64,000 nt of DNA from an uncultured Bacteroidales bacterium (lineage in GTDB: Bacteria; Bacteroidota; Bacteroidia; Bacteroidales; Muribaculaceae). Positions 14,117 to 23,647 of this stretch are shown in pieces; position 1 is the first letter of the stretch; every line of letters begins with the position of its first letter. The notes under the pieces were generated by a model. It saw only the letters and a list, made by a program, of their open reading frames with translations. It searched no databases and was not told where the DNA came from. The translations under genes were made by a program, and so were the position numbers. The DNA is taken from positions 20,823 to 84,822 of the forward strand of contig CAMKGM010000003.1 in assembly GCA_946412245.1 (NCBI GenBank), written 5' to 3'.

Positions 14117-15628
14117 ATGAATTTATTCAATAAATCGAAGAAAGAGAAAGAACCCAAAGAAGAAAAAACCTTTGAGCCCCAGCATGGTGGCCTAATGGAG
14201 CGACTTGCCCGTGTCAAGAAAACACGCTGGGTGCGCTTTGGCATTGTGAGTGTCATTTTCTTTGCTTGGGTTGCATGGTTAGGCAACTGGTGGGTGGCAC
14301 TGGCTTGGTTCCTGTTGGCCGACATCTACCTCACTCAGTTCATTCCGTGGAACTGGTGGAAAGGTAGTAAGAATCCTATTGTGAAGACAGTAATGAGCTG
14401 GGTTGACGCGATTGTCTATGCCCTGGTGCTGGTCTACTTCCTATTCCTGTTTGTGGGCCAAAACTACCAGATTCCATCTTCGTCGCTTGAGAAAACGCTA
14501 CTCACCGGTGACTTTTTATGGGTGAACAAACTCGTTTATGGTCCGCGCGTGCCTCAAACTCCACTGCACTTCCCGCTGGCTCAGAACACCCTGTTCGGCT
14601 GTAAGAGTTATATTGAAGGCTGGCAACTGCCCTACCATCGCCTGAAAGGTTGGCGAGACGTGGAGCGCTACGACATTGTGGTGTTCAATTTCCCGGCCGG
14701 CGACACGGTGTCGACAAAGGTTCCCAACCCCGACTACTATCGTCTGATTTTTGAATTAGGCCAAGGCGATGAGGCGGTTGGCCGTGAATTGATACGCTCC
14801 GATAAACAGCAGTTTGGCGACATTATTTGGCGACCGGTGGACCGTCGCGATGCCTATGTGAAGCGTTGCATTGGCTTGCCCGGCGACCGTGTCAAGATTG
14901 TGGAGGGTATCATCTATATTAATGGGAAAGCACTGCCCACACCGGAGTATGCACAATTCAACTACGCCCTTGACACAGGCGGTTCGCTCATTGATGACAA
15001 GACCTTTGACGACCTGGGTGTGAGCGGACGCCACACCGAAGAACAGGCACCCGAGCCGGGTTATGAGGAGGATGTTTATCGCATGATTCATGCCGATGAC
15101 GGGCGCTATCACCTGCCGCTCACTCAGGGCATGAAAGCCGCTTTTGAGAAAATGGGCTTTAAAGCCACTCGCGAAAGCGAAGACAATCCCATGATAGATA
15201 AGATTTTGACCTACCCAATCGGTGTAAACTACGGTTGGACACATGATACTTATGCGCATAATGAAAAGAATGGTGGCCTATGGGTGCCCAAGAAGGGCGC
15301 GCGCCTGCATCTGACTCCACAGAATCTGCCTCTGTATTTGCGTTGCATCAAGAACTATGAAGGCAACGATGTGCAGTTGCAAGACGACGGCACCATTCTC
15401 ATCAATGGCAAACCCACCACGAGCTATGTGTTCAAGATGAACTATTACTGGATGATGGGTGACAACCGCGATAATTCAAGCGACTCGCGTTACTGGGGTT
15501 TTGTACCTGAAGATCACATTATCGGTACGCCTATGTTTGTCATCATATCGTTTGACAAGGACAAGAAGTGGTTCCATGGCAAGATTCGCTGGAATCGCAT
15601 CTTCACCGACGCTAATCCTGATAAATGA
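14117..15628 (+). CDS. lepB: Signal peptidase I
   Basis: Membrane serine protease that removes signal peptides after Sec export. Two or three transmembrane segments in the first 115 residues, then the catalytic Ser region IPSSSLEKTLLTGDFLWVNK (about 118-137), the catalytic Lys in DAYVKRCIGLPGDRVKI (about 245) and the signature MMGDNRDNSSDSRYWGFVP near 447-465. At 503 residues it is longer than E. coli LepB (324) because of a large insertion between Lys and GDNRDNS boxes, a common Bacteroidota trait. It overlaps the next gene by 4 bp (ATGA). Confidence 0.95.
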   Translation: MNLFNKSKKEKEPKEEKTFEPQHGGLMERLARVKKTRWVRFGIVSVIFFAWVAWLGNWWVALAWFLLADIYLTQFIPWNWWKGSKNPIVKTVMSWVDAIVYALVLVYFLFLFVGQNYQIPSSSLEKTLLTGDFLWVNKLVYGPRVPQTPLHFPLAQNTLFGCKSYIEGWQLPYHRLKGWRDVERYDIVVFNFPAGDTVSTKVPNPDYYRLIFELGQGDEAVGRELIRSDKQQFGDIIWRPVDRRDAYVKRCIGLPGDRVKIVEGIIYINGKALPTPEYAQFNYALDTGGSLIDDKTFDDLGVSGRHTEEQAPEPGYEEDVYRMIHADDGRYHLPLTQGMKAAFEKMGFKATRESEDNPMIDKILTYPIGVNYGWTHDTYAHNEKNGGLWVPKKGARLHLTPQNLPLYLRCIKNYEGNDVQLQDDGTILINGKPTTSYVFKMNYYWMMGDNRDNSSDSRYWGFVPEDHIIGTPMFVIISFDKDKKWFHGKIRWNRIFTDANPDK

Positions 15629-16323
15629 AACCTGAATGCGTCACATGGAAGCCGGGCATTCCCATTATAATCGGGAGCATGACGGCGGCTTCGGTGCGTG
15701 CTTACGCAGCTATGCTCGCCGCTGGTGTGGTCTATGTTGACTCACAAGAGCGAAACTTGCCCTTGCGGCATTCTCACCACCGCTACGCCATCTTGGGACC
15801 CAATGGCGTGCAGAAACTCACCCTGCCCCTTGTCGGGGCGACAAATGCCATGCATGTGCCCATGCGCGATGTGCGTGTTTCAGAGCATGCCAACTGGCGG
15901 CATCTGCACTGGGGCGCATTGTTTTCGGCCTACGGCCGCACGCCCTATTTTGACTATATCGCCGACGACCTTCATCAACTACTGCTCGGTGACGATGCTC
16001 TTCAAGACGACAGCCTGCTCAACTTCAACGAACGCCTACAGCATCTCATCATTGAATTCCTGGATTTGCCCATCAAGGTCGCTCCCCTACCCCGCAATTT
16101 CACACAAACAACTGACAACAAAGAAGATACAGAGCATTACTACGACCTGCGCAGAGTCTTAGGGGCGAAAAAGCCCGATGGATTGCCCATAACCGATGTG
16201 CCCTACTATCAGCTATGGGCCGACAGGCATGGCTTTGTTCCTAACTTGAGCATTCTGGACCTGCTGATGAATAAAGGCCGCGAGGCCATTTTCACGCTCA
16301 TGAAAATGACCTCGCAATCTTGA
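15625..16323 (+). CDS. WbqC-like family protein
   Basis: 232 residues. Family features: an N-terminal strand-loop followed by VVYVDSQERNLPLRHSHHRY, then RHLHWGALFSAYGRTPYFDYI and LLNFNERLQHLIIEFLDLPIKV, close to the WbqC consensus in which the first part pairs with ILGPNGVQKLTLPL. WbqC proteins occur in polysaccharide loci and beside lepB in Bacteroidota; their reaction is not well defined. Translationally coupled to lepB by the ATGA overlap. Confidence 0.88.
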   Translation: MKPECVTWKPGIPIIIGSMTAASVRAYAAMLAAGVVYVDSQERNLPLRHSHHRYAILGPNGVQKLTLPLVGATNAMHVPMRDVRVSEHANWRHLHWGALFSAYGRTPYFDYIADDLHQLLLGDDALQDDSLLNFNERLQHLIIEFLDLPIKVAPLPRNFTQTTDNKEDTEHYYDLRRVLGAKKPDGLPITDVPYYQLWADRHGFVPNLSILDLLMNKGREAIFTLMKMTSQS

Positions 16324-16374
16324 AGGTTGTTCTATTACCTTACAATACCTTCATTAGAACCCATTTCAAGGCAT

Positions 16375-17328
16375 TCAGTCGCCTTTAAACAGGTCTTTGA
16401 TGCCTCCGATGCTACCCAGCATATTGCTTGCCTCAAACGGCAGATAAACCGTCTTGGTGGCCGGTCCTGAAGCCACTTCTTGCATCATAGCGATATACTT
16501 CTGCGCCAGCAAGTAATTGGCGGGATTGGTGCTCTTACCCACAGCTTCGGTAATCTTGTCGATGGCAATAGCCTCAGCCTCAGCTTTGCGGATGCGCGCT
16601 TGCGCCTCACCTTCAGCTTCAAGAATACGGGTCTGCTTGTCGGCCTCGGCTTTGTTGATTCGAGCGGTCTTTTCACCTTCCGATTGCAGAATGGCAGCGG
16701 CTTTCTGACCCTCACTGGTGAGGATGGTGGCGCGTTTGTTACGCTCGGCTTGCATTTGTTTCTCCATGGCGTTAAGCACGCTGTCAGGAGGCGTGATGTC
16801 CTGCAATTCAACACGATTCACCTTGATGCCCCACTTGTTAGTGGCATCGTCAAGCACGGCGCGCAGCTTGGTGTTGATGGTGTCGCGGCTGGTGAGTGTT
16901 TCGTCAAGTTCCAGTTCGCCAATGATGTTACGCAGCGTGGTCTGCGTCAGTTTCTCAATAGCGTTGGGCAGGTTATTAATCTCATACACAGCCTTAAATG
17001 GGTCTACAATCTGGAAGTAGAGCAGCGCGTTGATTTGTGTCTGCACATTATCCTTTGTAATCACATTCTGCTTGTCGAAGTCGTAGACCTGCTCGCGCAA
17101 GTCGATGTCGGTGGTGTAGAAATAACGACCGCTCCGGTAGGCAACGATGTTCTTCGCTTTGTCAACAAATGGGATAATTACGTTGATGCCGGGACGCAGT
17201 GTGGCATGGTACTTACCCAGTCGCTCAATGATTTTGGTCTCGCTTTGCGAGATAATCACGAGGCTTTTTTTCACAATGATGAGCGCAAGCAATACGAGCG
17301 CTATCAGTACGTAGGTTGCTACTGTCAT
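16375..17328 (-). CDS. SPFH/band-7 (stomatin-like) membrane protein
   Basis: 317 residues, QmcA type. One N-terminal membrane helix (about 5-25, TYVLIALVLLALIIVKKSLVII may form it), then the SPFH domain (YHATLRPGINVIIPFVDKAKNIVAYR) and a long Ala/Glu/Arg coiled coil (KQMQAERNKRATILTSEGQKAA, EADKQTRILEAEGEAQARI). Such proteins form ring oligomers in membrane microdomains. It lies 47 bp behind an NfeD-type gene in the same direction, the classic SPFH/NfeD pair. Confidence 0.92.
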   Translation of the reverse strand: MTVATYVLIALVLLALIIVKKSLVIISQSETKIIERLGKYHATLRPGINVIIPFVDKAKNIVAYRSGRYFYTTDIDLREQVYDFDKQNVITKDNVQTQINALLYFQIVDPFKAVYEINNLPNAIEKLTQTTLRNIIGELELDETLTSRDTINTKLRAVLDDATNKWGIKVNRVELQDITPPDSVLNAMEKQMQAERNKRATILTSEGQKAAAILQSEGEKTARINKAEADKQTRILEAEGEAQARIRKAEAEAIAIDKITEAVGKSTNPANYLLAQKYIAMMQEVASGPATKTVYLPFEASNMLGSIGGIKDLFKGD

Positions 17329-17375
17329 AGTTGTATAGTTTTAGAGTTATCAGTAATCAGTTATGAATTGTCAGA

Positions 17376-17825
17376 TTAGTCAAGGGGCTCAACGGTGACG
17401 ATAATACTGTCGAGCTTCACGATGCGCACCCGGGTTTCTTTCGCAATGCGTTCGCCGGTAGCACTGCGGGCTTTCCAGTCGTCGCCATCCACAGCCACAC
17501 GGCCATAGTCGCCGGCTTCAATGGTCTGGGTCACCCTACCCTCTCGCCCTATCAAGGCTTCGGCATTGCTCAACCGTTCGTCGTGCTTATGCAAATACTT
17601 CAGCGCAATGGGACGCACAAAGAAGATGCAAAGAGCCGAGCACACGGCAAAGATAATGATTTGAGCGGTGAAGGATGTGTCGAACAGCGAAGCGATTAGT
17701 GCCGGAATTGCTCCCAGTGAAAAGCACATGATGAAGAAGTCGCCCGAGGTCAATTCAAGAATTAGGCACAATAAACTAACGAGTGCCCACAGTTGCCATA
17801 AGTTGGATTGGAAATATTCTATCAT
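17376..17825 (-). CDS. NfeD-like membrane protein (partner of SPFH protein)
   Basis: 149 residues. Three to four hydrophobic helices in residues 1-75 (LWQLWALVSLLCLILELTSGD, FFIMCFSLGAIPALIASLF, IIIFAVCSALCIFFVRPIAL), then a soluble OB-fold tail with IGREGRVTQTIEAGDYGRVAVDGDDWKARS, the NfeD C-terminal hallmark. Short NfeD form without a ClpP-like protease domain. It would anchor or regulate the adjacent stomatin-like protein. Confidence 0.9.
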   Translation of the reverse strand: MIEYFQSNLWQLWALVSLLCLILELTSGDFFIMCFSLGAIPALIASLFDTSFTAQIIIFAVCSALCIFFVRPIALKYLHKHDERLSNAEALIGREGRVTQTIEAGDYGRVAVDGDDWKARSATGERIAKETRVRIVKLDSIIVTVEPLD

Positions 17826-18195
17826 AATTATAAGTTTTTAACGGTTGCGTAAAATTAATCATTTTAAATGAGAATAGCAATTTTTGTGCCAAAAAGTATT
17901 CTGCCGCCCTATTTCACCTACGTTTAGATCAAGAATTCATTTTTTCAAAAAAGCGCCACTGTTTAACGGCAATCAGAGGCAAAAATTCAAGGCAATCATG
18001 CGGCATCTCGCTAAATATTTCATTCTCGAGAGCTTAAAAAGGGGTTATTTTGCACATTAACAGAGGGAAACACCATTCAGCAAAAATGGGCAGAAAATTC
18101 AAAAAAAGACGCAACTACTGAAAAATGTCGCATTCTTTAACTCAATTGTCAAGAATATGAACTAACTTTGTAACTGGATAAAAATTTCTTTGCTG
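17826..18195. other. Divergent spacer without recognised element
   Basis: 370 bp between nfeD (minus) and ybeY (plus). No reading frame or clear terminator. TAACTTTG at 18163-18170 is a possible -7 box for ybeY but lacks a TTG at 19-21 bp. Confidence 0.4.
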
Positions 18196-18642
18196 ATGCC
18201 TGAAATTAACTACATAGTTCAAAACACAACCATGCCACCACTGAATCAGGAAGTGGTAGGCGAGTGGATTGTTGAGGTGGCGAAATTGCATGACAAGCAT
18301 GTGGGTGCGCTCACCTATGTGTTTTGCGACGACGAATACATTCTTGAAACCAATAGACAGTTTCTGCAGCACGACTATTATACCGATATCATTACATTTG
18401 ACTACAGTAATAGCCGCCGCATCAGTGGCGATATGGTCATTTCGCTTGACACGGTGCGTTCAAACGCAAACCAGTTGCAGTGTGAATATTACACTGAACT
18501 CATGCGAGTCATCATTCACGGTGTGCTGCACCTGTGTGGCATCAATGACAAGGGGCCCGGTGAGCGTGAAATCATGGAACAGCATGAGAATCAGGCCCTC
18601 GCAATCTTGCCCAATAATTTTTTAAACAACTATGAATCTTGA
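18196..18642 (+). CDS. ybeY: Endoribonuclease YbeY (16S rRNA maturation)
   Basis: About 148 residues. Zinc-site motif in IIHGVLHLCGINDKGPGERE followed by HENQAL; the third zinc ligand, usually His in HGxLHLxGYDH, is shifted into this Bacteroidota-type variant. Earlier family stretch: LTYVFCDDEYILETNRQFLQ and DIITFDYS. Start placed at MPEINYIV; an ATG two codons upstream (18190) is equally possible. It overlaps mnmG by 11 bp, so the genes are coupled. Confidence 0.93.
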   Translation: MPEINYIVQNTTMPPLNQEVVGEWIVEVAKLHDKHVGALTYVFCDDEYILETNRQFLQHDYYTDIITFDYSNSRRISGDMVISLDTVRSNANQLQCEYYTELMRVIIHGVLHLCGINDKGPGEREIMEQHENQALAILPNNFLNNYES

Positions 18643-20509
18643 TTACGACGTAATAGTAATAGGTGCCGGTCATGCCGGATGCGAAGCCGCTTGTGCCGCC
18701 GCCAACTTGGGGTCGCGCACATTGCTCATCACTATGGACATGAACAAGATTGCCCAGATGAGTTGCAATCCGGCTGTTGGAGGTATCGCTAAAGGGCAGA
18801 TTGTGCGTGAAATAGATGCAATGGGAGGGCAGATGGGTATCATCACTGACCGCGCATCTATTCAGTTTCGCATGCTCAACCGCTCTAAAGGTCCTGCTAT
18901 GTGGAGTCCGCGTGCTCAGGCCGATCGCATGAAGTTTATCACTTTGTGGCGTGATACGCTTGAGAACACACCTAATTTATATATGTGGCAGGATATTGCT
19001 GTTGCACTCAACTTTGAGGGTGGGGCAGTGACAGGTGTGAAAACCGCTTTCGGTGTTCAATTTAGAGCAAAAGCAGTGATTCTCACGGCAGGCACATTCC
19101 TGAATGGCCTGATGCACGTGGGACGCGTGCAGCAAGAGGGTGGGAGAGTGTCAGAACCCGCTTCGCACGGCATCACTGAGCAATTGCGCGAAATGGGATT
19201 CAGGACCGACCGAATGAAGACCGGAACACCTGTTCGCATTGATGAGCGCACCGTTGATTTTTCATTGGCTGAACGGCAAGATGGCGATAATGATTTTCAT
19301 CATTTCTCATTTCTGCCGCAAGTGAAACGCACGCTCAAGCAGCGTCCTTGCTGGATTGTGTACACCAACGAAGACGTACACCGTACATTGCAGGCAGGAT
19401 TGTCTGATTCGCCACTCTATAACGGGCAGATTCAAAGCGTTGGCCCGCGTTATTGTCCCAGTATTGAGACAAAACTGGTCACTTTTCCGGATAAGGATTC
19501 GCATCAACTTTTCCTTGAGCCCGAGGGTGAGACCACACACGAGATGTATCTTAACGGTTTTTCCTCGTCAATGCCGTGGCAGGTGCAACTTGATGCCATA
19601 TCACACATTCCCGCACTGGCCAATGCCCATGCGTTTCGTCCCGGATATGCCATCGAATATGACTTTTTTGACCCCACTCAGCTCAATCACACGCTTGAGT
19701 CAAAACTGGTCAAAAACCTGTTTCTTGCCGGTCAGGTTAATGGCACCACTGGCTATGAGGAGGCTGCCGGCCAGGGCTTGATTGCCGGAATTAATGCGCA
19801 CTTGCACACACATGACGGTGGCGACTTTACCCTGGCCCGTAACGAGGCATATATTGGTGTACTTATCGATGACTTGGTGACAAAAGGCGTTGACGAACCT
19901 TATCGCATGTTTACTTCTCGTGCCGAGCACCGCATTTTGTTGCGGCAAGACGATGCTGACCGACGACTCACAGAGAAAGCCTATCATTTGGGGCTTGCAA
20001 CTGAAGAACGTTATAGACTCATGCGGGAAAAATGGGAACAAGTGGAAAACCTGATAGAGTTCGCTCGCAACTTTACCGTGCGCACCGCACTCATCAATCC
20101 CGAACTTGAGAAACGCGGACTTGAGCCCTTGCGTCAAGGTTGCAAACTGTACGACCTGATTCTGCGTCCACAGTTCTCTATTATCCTCCTTGCTGAAATC
20201 ATTGAAGACTTGAGTGCTCAAATTTCTACGATTGAAGAGGGTAGGAGAGACGAGATTGTGGAGGCGGCTGAAATTAAAATCAAGTATCACGGCTACATTG
20301 AGCGCGAGGAAATCATTGCCGGCAAAATCGCTCGACTCGAAGAGGTGAAAATCAAGGGCCGTTTCGACTACTCCAAGATACTTCAACTCTCGACCGAGGC
20401 ACGCCAGAAATTGCAGCGCATTGATCCCGAAACCGTGGGTCAAGCAGCACGCATTCCCGGCATTTCTCCCAGCGACATTAATATCTTGCTGCTACTATTA
20501 GGTCGATAA
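18632..20509 (+). CDS. mnmG: tRNA uridine-5-carboxymethylaminomethyl(34) synthase subunit MnmG
   Basis: FAD-dependent tRNA modification enzyme (GidA), 625 residues, works with MnmE on wobble U34. FAD-binding VIGAGHAGCEAACAAANLG at residues 9-27, then SCNPAVGGIAKGQIVREIDA, the conserved Cys in KQRPCWIVYTNEDVH, AGQVNGTTGYEEAAGQGL near 370, and the C-terminal helical domain with YHGYIEREE and PGISPSDINILLLLLGR. Between ybeY (overlap) and apt. Often origin-proximal in bacteria, in agreement with the parS site directly behind it. Confidence 0.97.
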   Translation: MNLDYDVIVIGAGHAGCEAACAAANLGSRTLLITMDMNKIAQMSCNPAVGGIAKGQIVREIDAMGGQMGIITDRASIQFRMLNRSKGPAMWSPRAQADRMKFITLWRDTLENTPNLYMWQDIAVALNFEGGAVTGVKTAFGVQFRAKAVILTAGTFLNGLMHVGRVQQEGGRVSEPASHGITEQLREMGFRTDRMKTGTPVRIDERTVDFSLAERQDGDNDFHHFSFLPQVKRTLKQRPCWIVYTNEDVHRTLQAGLSDSPLYNGQIQSVGPRYCPSIETKLVTFPDKDSHQLFLEPEGETTHEMYLNGFSSSMPWQVQLDAISHIPALANAHAFRPGYAIEYDFFDPTQLNHTLESKLVKNLFLAGQVNGTTGYEEAAGQGLIAGINAHLHTHDGGDFTLARNEAYIGVLIDDLVTKGVDEPYRMFTSRAEHRILLRQDDADRRLTEKAYHLGLATEERYRLMREKWEQVENLIEFARNFTVRTALINPELEKRGLEPLRQGCKLYDLILRPQFSIILLAEIIEDLSAQISTIEEGRRDEIVEAAEIKIKYHGYIEREEIIAGKIARLEEVKIKGRFDYSKILQLSTEARQKLQRIDPETVGQAARIPGISPSDINILLLLLGR

Positions 20510-20518
20510 TAATAAAAA

Positions 20519-20534
20519 TGTTTCACGTGGAACA
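20519..20534. promoter_or_regulatory. parS site (ParB binding)
   Basis: TGTTTCACGTGGAACA. Its reverse complement TGTTCCACGTGAAACA fits the published parS consensus TGTTNCACGTGAAACA at every position. It lies 10 bp after mnmG, overlapping the upstream ATG of the apt frame. No other match was found by eye in the window. Confidence 0.85.
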
Positions 20535-20550
20535 ATTAAACGATAACTCA

Positions 20551-21090
20551 ATGAAAATGAAACCCGAACAACTGCAACAAATCAAACAACTGGTGCGCAA
20601 TGTGCCCGATTTTCCTGCCAAAGGAATCCAGTTCAAAGACCTCACAACGGTGTTTAAGGATGCCGACGCGCTACGCTTGGTGGGGCAAGCCCTTGCTGAA
20701 CCTTATCGCGATAAGGACGTAACCAAAGTGGTGGGTATTGAGGCCCGCGGCTTCATTGGCGGATCCATTCTCGCCACTGAACTCGGTGCAGGTTTTGTGC
20801 CCCTGCGCAAGCCCGGCAAACTCCCTGCCATCACCATCAAGAAGAGCTACACGAAGGAGTATGGCGTTGACACCATCGAGATTCACAAAGATGCCATCAC
20901 GCCCGATGATGTAGTGCTGATTCATGACGACTTGCTCGCTACCGGCGGGACGATGCTCGCTGCCTACGAACTGGTGCAGACCATGAACCCCAAGAAGGTC
21001 TATGTTAACTTCATTTGCGCCCTAAAAGAGCTGGGCGGACTTGAAAAATTCCCGCCGGAGGTTGAGGTTACAACCTTGTTTGACTTCTGA
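20551..21090 (+). CDS. apt: Adenine phosphoribosyltransferase
   Basis: Salvages adenine to AMP using PRPP; about 179 residues. PRPP-binding loop VLIHDDLLATGGTMLAAYEL (about 126-145), VVGIEARGFIGGSILATEL, and VPLRKPGKLPAI in the flexible loop, all classic. The frame is open from ATG 20518, which would add MFHVEQLNDNS, but those codons are the parS palindrome, so I start at 20551; 20557 is also possible. Confidence 0.94.
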   Translation: MKMKPEQLQQIKQLVRNVPDFPAKGIQFKDLTTVFKDADALRLVGQALAEPYRDKDVTKVVGIEARGFIGGSILATELGAGFVPLRKPGKLPAITIKKSYTKEYGVDTIEIHKDAITPDDVVLIHDDLLATGGTMLAAYELVQTMNPKKVYVNFICALKELGGLEKFPPEVEVTTLFDF

Positions 21091-21139
21091 TGTTTATCCC
21101 AAAATAGCCCCCTATGGGCAGTTGTAAGCACTATCGCAC

Positions 21140-22966
21140 TTGAACGACGAACTGAAACTCAAAATTAGCCTGTTGCCCGAAAGTCCGGGTGTGTATCTCT
21201 ATCTCAACAAAGAGGGGACGGTTATCTATGTGGGCAAGGCTAAGCGCCTGAAGCGCCGCGTCAGTTCATACTTCAACCGCGTGCATCCCGTGATGCGCAC
21301 CAATATGCTCGTGCGTCACATTTACGATATGCGCTACATTGTGGTCAATAGCGAGGAGGAGGCCCTTGACTTGGAGAATAGTCTCATCAAGGAATACAAG
21401 CCCAGATACAATGTACTGCTCAAGGACGACAAGTCTTATCCCTGGATTTGTGTCACTCGCGAGCTCTATCCAAGGGTATTCCTCACGCGTGATACCCAGC
21501 CTAAGGGCGCGCGCATGTTCGGCCCCTATCCTAAGGTGGAGGTAGCCAAAGCTCTCATCGACACCTTGCGTCAAATCTATCCACTGCGCACCTGTCGCCA
21601 CAACCTAACTCCGGAAAATGTAGAGGCGCGCAAGCACCGTCTGTGCCTTCAGTACCATATCAAGCACTGCGAGGGTTGCTGTCAAGCCTATGTCACTCCG
21701 GAGCACTATGGAGAGCACATTGATCAAATTAAGCAAATTCTCAACGGTGACACAAAACTCGTGAGCGACTATCTCATGACCGAGATGCAACGACTCGCCG
21801 GCGAGATGAAGTTTGAAGAGGCCAATGAACTGAAGCATAGATATTTGCTTATCGAGAATTATCGAGCTAAGTCGGTGATTGTCAGCCCAACAATCCATAA
21901 CCTTGATGTGTTTGCCTTGCTTCGCGACAACGATGAGGCCTATGTCAACTATATGCACCTGCGCCGCGGAGCCATCGTACAGAGCATGACGCTTGAATAC
22001 AAGTTTGTCGATGCTGATTCCGACGAGACCGATGCCGAACTCATGTCGTCGGCCATTCATAGCATTCACGAGCGTTTTGCCGGCACTTATGTTGCCGATC
22101 GCATTACCGAAACGCTGGTCAACGTGCTGCCTGATTTTATTCCTGCCGGATGCGGAAACATTGCCATCCCGCAGCGCGGTGACAAGCGCAAACTACTCGC
22201 CATTTCGCTCAAAAATGCCCAGCAATTTAAGACCGAAAAGGAAAAGCGCCTGGAGAAACTCAACCCCGAGCAACGAACCATGCGAACGCTCACCACGTTG
22301 CAGCGCGATTTTCACTTGAAGGAGTTGCCACGGCACATTGAGTGCTTCGATAACTCAAACATCAGCGGCACCAGCCCGGTGGCTTCATGTGTGGTCTTTG
22401 TCAATGCCAAACCCTCAAAAAAGGACTATCGTCACTTCAATATCAAGACCGTTACAGGTCCTGACGACTACGCGTCGATGAAGGAGGTGCTTTCTCGGCG
22501 TTATTCCCGCCTGCTGAGCGAAAATCAGCCCTTGCCCCAACTGGTGGTGCTTGACGGCGGAAAAGGCCAACTGAGCGCGGCTTTAGAGGTCTTTGACCAA
22601 TTGGGTATTCGTGGCCAAGTCGCCGTCATTGGCATTGCCAAGCGGCTTAACGAAATCTATTTTCCGGGCGACTCAGTGCCACTCTTCATTGATAAAAACA
22701 GCGAGTCGCTCAAGGTGGTGCAGCATTTGCGCGACGAGGCGCACCGTTTTGGCATCAAGCACCACCGTAGCGTGCGTAGCAAGAGCCAAACTCACTCGTT
22801 ACTCGACGATATTGCAGGCATCGGTCCCTCAACGCGCCAATTGTTACTCAAGCATTTCAAGAGCATCAAGCGACTGCGCGAGGCTCCCGATCTGGAGATT
22901 ATCGGACTGATAGGGAAGAGTAGGGGACTCAAAGTCATTAATGCATTAAAAAACAATCTGTCATGA
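21140..22966 (+). CDS. uvrC: Excinuclease ABC subunit C
   Basis: Nucleotide excision repair nuclease, 608 residues. GIY-YIG domain SPGVYLYLNKEGTVIYVGKA (residues 12-31), Cys cluster CLQYHIKHCEGCC, UvrB-binding UVR region EMKFEEANELKHR, RNase H-like C-terminal nuclease with IECFDNSNISGTSPVAS and LVVLDGGKGQLSA, and a helix-hairpin-helix tail DDIAGIGPSTRQLLLKHF. The start is a TTG codon at 21140, with no ATG that keeps the conserved first residues. It overlaps dtd by 4 bp. Confidence 0.96.
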   Translation: MNDELKLKISLLPESPGVYLYLNKEGTVIYVGKAKRLKRRVSSYFNRVHPVMRTNMLVRHIYDMRYIVVNSEEEALDLENSLIKEYKPRYNVLLKDDKSYPWICVTRELYPRVFLTRDTQPKGARMFGPYPKVEVAKALIDTLRQIYPLRTCRHNLTPENVEARKHRLCLQYHIKHCEGCCQAYVTPEHYGEHIDQIKQILNGDTKLVSDYLMTEMQRLAGEMKFEEANELKHRYLLIENYRAKSVIVSPTIHNLDVFALLRDNDEAYVNYMHLRRGAIVQSMTLEYKFVDADSDETDAELMSSAIHSIHERFAGTYVADRITETLVNVLPDFIPAGCGNIAIPQRGDKRKLLAISLKNAQQFKTEKEKRLEKLNPEQRTMRTLTTLQRDFHLKELPRHIECFDNSNISGTSPVASCVVFVNAKPSKKDYRHFNIKTVTGPDDYASMKEVLSRRYSRLLSENQPLPQLVVLDGGKGQLSAALEVFDQLGIRGQVAVIGIAKRLNEIYFPGDSVPLFIDKNSESLKVVQHLRDEAHRFGIKHHRSVRSKSQTHSLLDDIAGIGPSTRQLLLKHFKSIKRLREAPDLEIIGLIGKSRGLKVINALKNNLS

Positions 22967-23415
22967 GAATCGTTATACAGCGTGTCAAGCGCGCTTCAGT
23001 GACCATTAACGGTCAGTTGCACAGTGAGATAGGCGAGGGTCTACTTGTCCTCGTAGGCATTACCCATGCCGACACTCCCGATGATGTGAAGTGGCTCGCA
23101 CAAAAAACCGTGAATCTGCGCATCTTTGACGACGAGAATGGAGTGATGAATCGCAGCATCATTGATGCGGGTGGCAATGTGCTCGCTGTGAGCCAGTTTA
23201 CGCTCCACGCCAGCACCAAGAAGGGCAATCGGCCCAGTTACATTCATGCCGCCGGTCACGACCTGGCAGTGCCACTCTATGAGGCTTATTGTGCCGAAGT
23301 TGGCAAGCTCCTGGGGCGTGAAGTGAAGACGGGCGTGTTTGGTGCCGAGATGCAGGTGGCACTTGTCAACGATGGCCCTGTGACCATCATTATCGACTCC
23401 CACCACAAAGAATAA
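22963..23415 (+). CDS. dtd: D-aminoacyl-tRNA deacylase
   Basis: Hydrolyses D-aminoacyl-tRNAs; 150 residues, the family length. Conserved MRIVIQRVKRASVTINGQLH at the start, the SQFTL motif (AVSQFTLHASTKKGNRPSY) and a GPVT motif (NDGPVTIII) that builds the cross-subunit active site. Start overlaps the uvrC stop (ATGA). Confidence 0.95.
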   Translation: MRIVIQRVKRASVTINGQLHSEIGEGLLVLVGITHADTPDDVKWLAQKTVNLRIFDDENGVMNRSIIDAGGNVLAVSQFTLHASTKKGNRPSYIHAAGHDLAVPLYEAYCAEVGKLLGREVKTGVFGAEMQVALVNDGPVTIIIDSHHKE

Positions 23416-23529
23416 GTCTTCAACAGATCATTATTACGGTCATTTTGCACCCTAAAATTGTTTCCTCATAGCCCGCTATGCGTTCAACACTATCTTTTGA
23501 GGTGCGAGGAAGCAGTGGGGAGAACGAAA

Positions 23530-23567
23530 GAGCCGTTAGTTGCAGCAATGCTGATAACTAACGGCTC
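23530..23567 (-). terminator. Terminator-like hairpin after tRNA-CAU
   Basis: AGCCGTTAGT and ACTAACGGCT arms pair perfectly over about 11 bp with a 14-nt loop, 7 bp past the tRNA 3' end. Flanked on the minus strand by CTTTCGTT. It may also receive dtd transcripts from the other side. Confidence 0.7.
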
Positions 23568-23573
23568 ATCTTG

Positions 23574-23647
23574 TGGTCCCACTTGGGCTTGAACCAAGGA
23601 CTCCCTGATTATGAGTCAGGTGCTCTAACCAACTGAGCTATGGGACC
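23574..23647 (-). tRNA. tRNA with CAU anticodon (Met or Ile2)
   Basis: 74-nt cloverleaf: acceptor GGTCCCA/TGGGACC, D arm AGCTCAGTTGGTTAGAGC, anticodon arm CCTGA-CTCATAA-TCAGG, T arm with GGTTCAAGCC, discriminator A, no encoded CCA. The CAU anticodon fits elongator Met, or Ile2 if the C is modified to lysidine by TilS; the GACTCATAATC context resembles Ile2, but this is undecided. The acceptor pairs fully, so it is not initiator Met. Confidence 0.95.

Noticed and set aside
20518..20550. Upstream ATG for apt (MFHVEQ start)
   Set aside because: These codons are created by the parS palindrome; the recurring MFHVEQ peptide in databases is a by-product of this site. Not fully excluded as a translation start.
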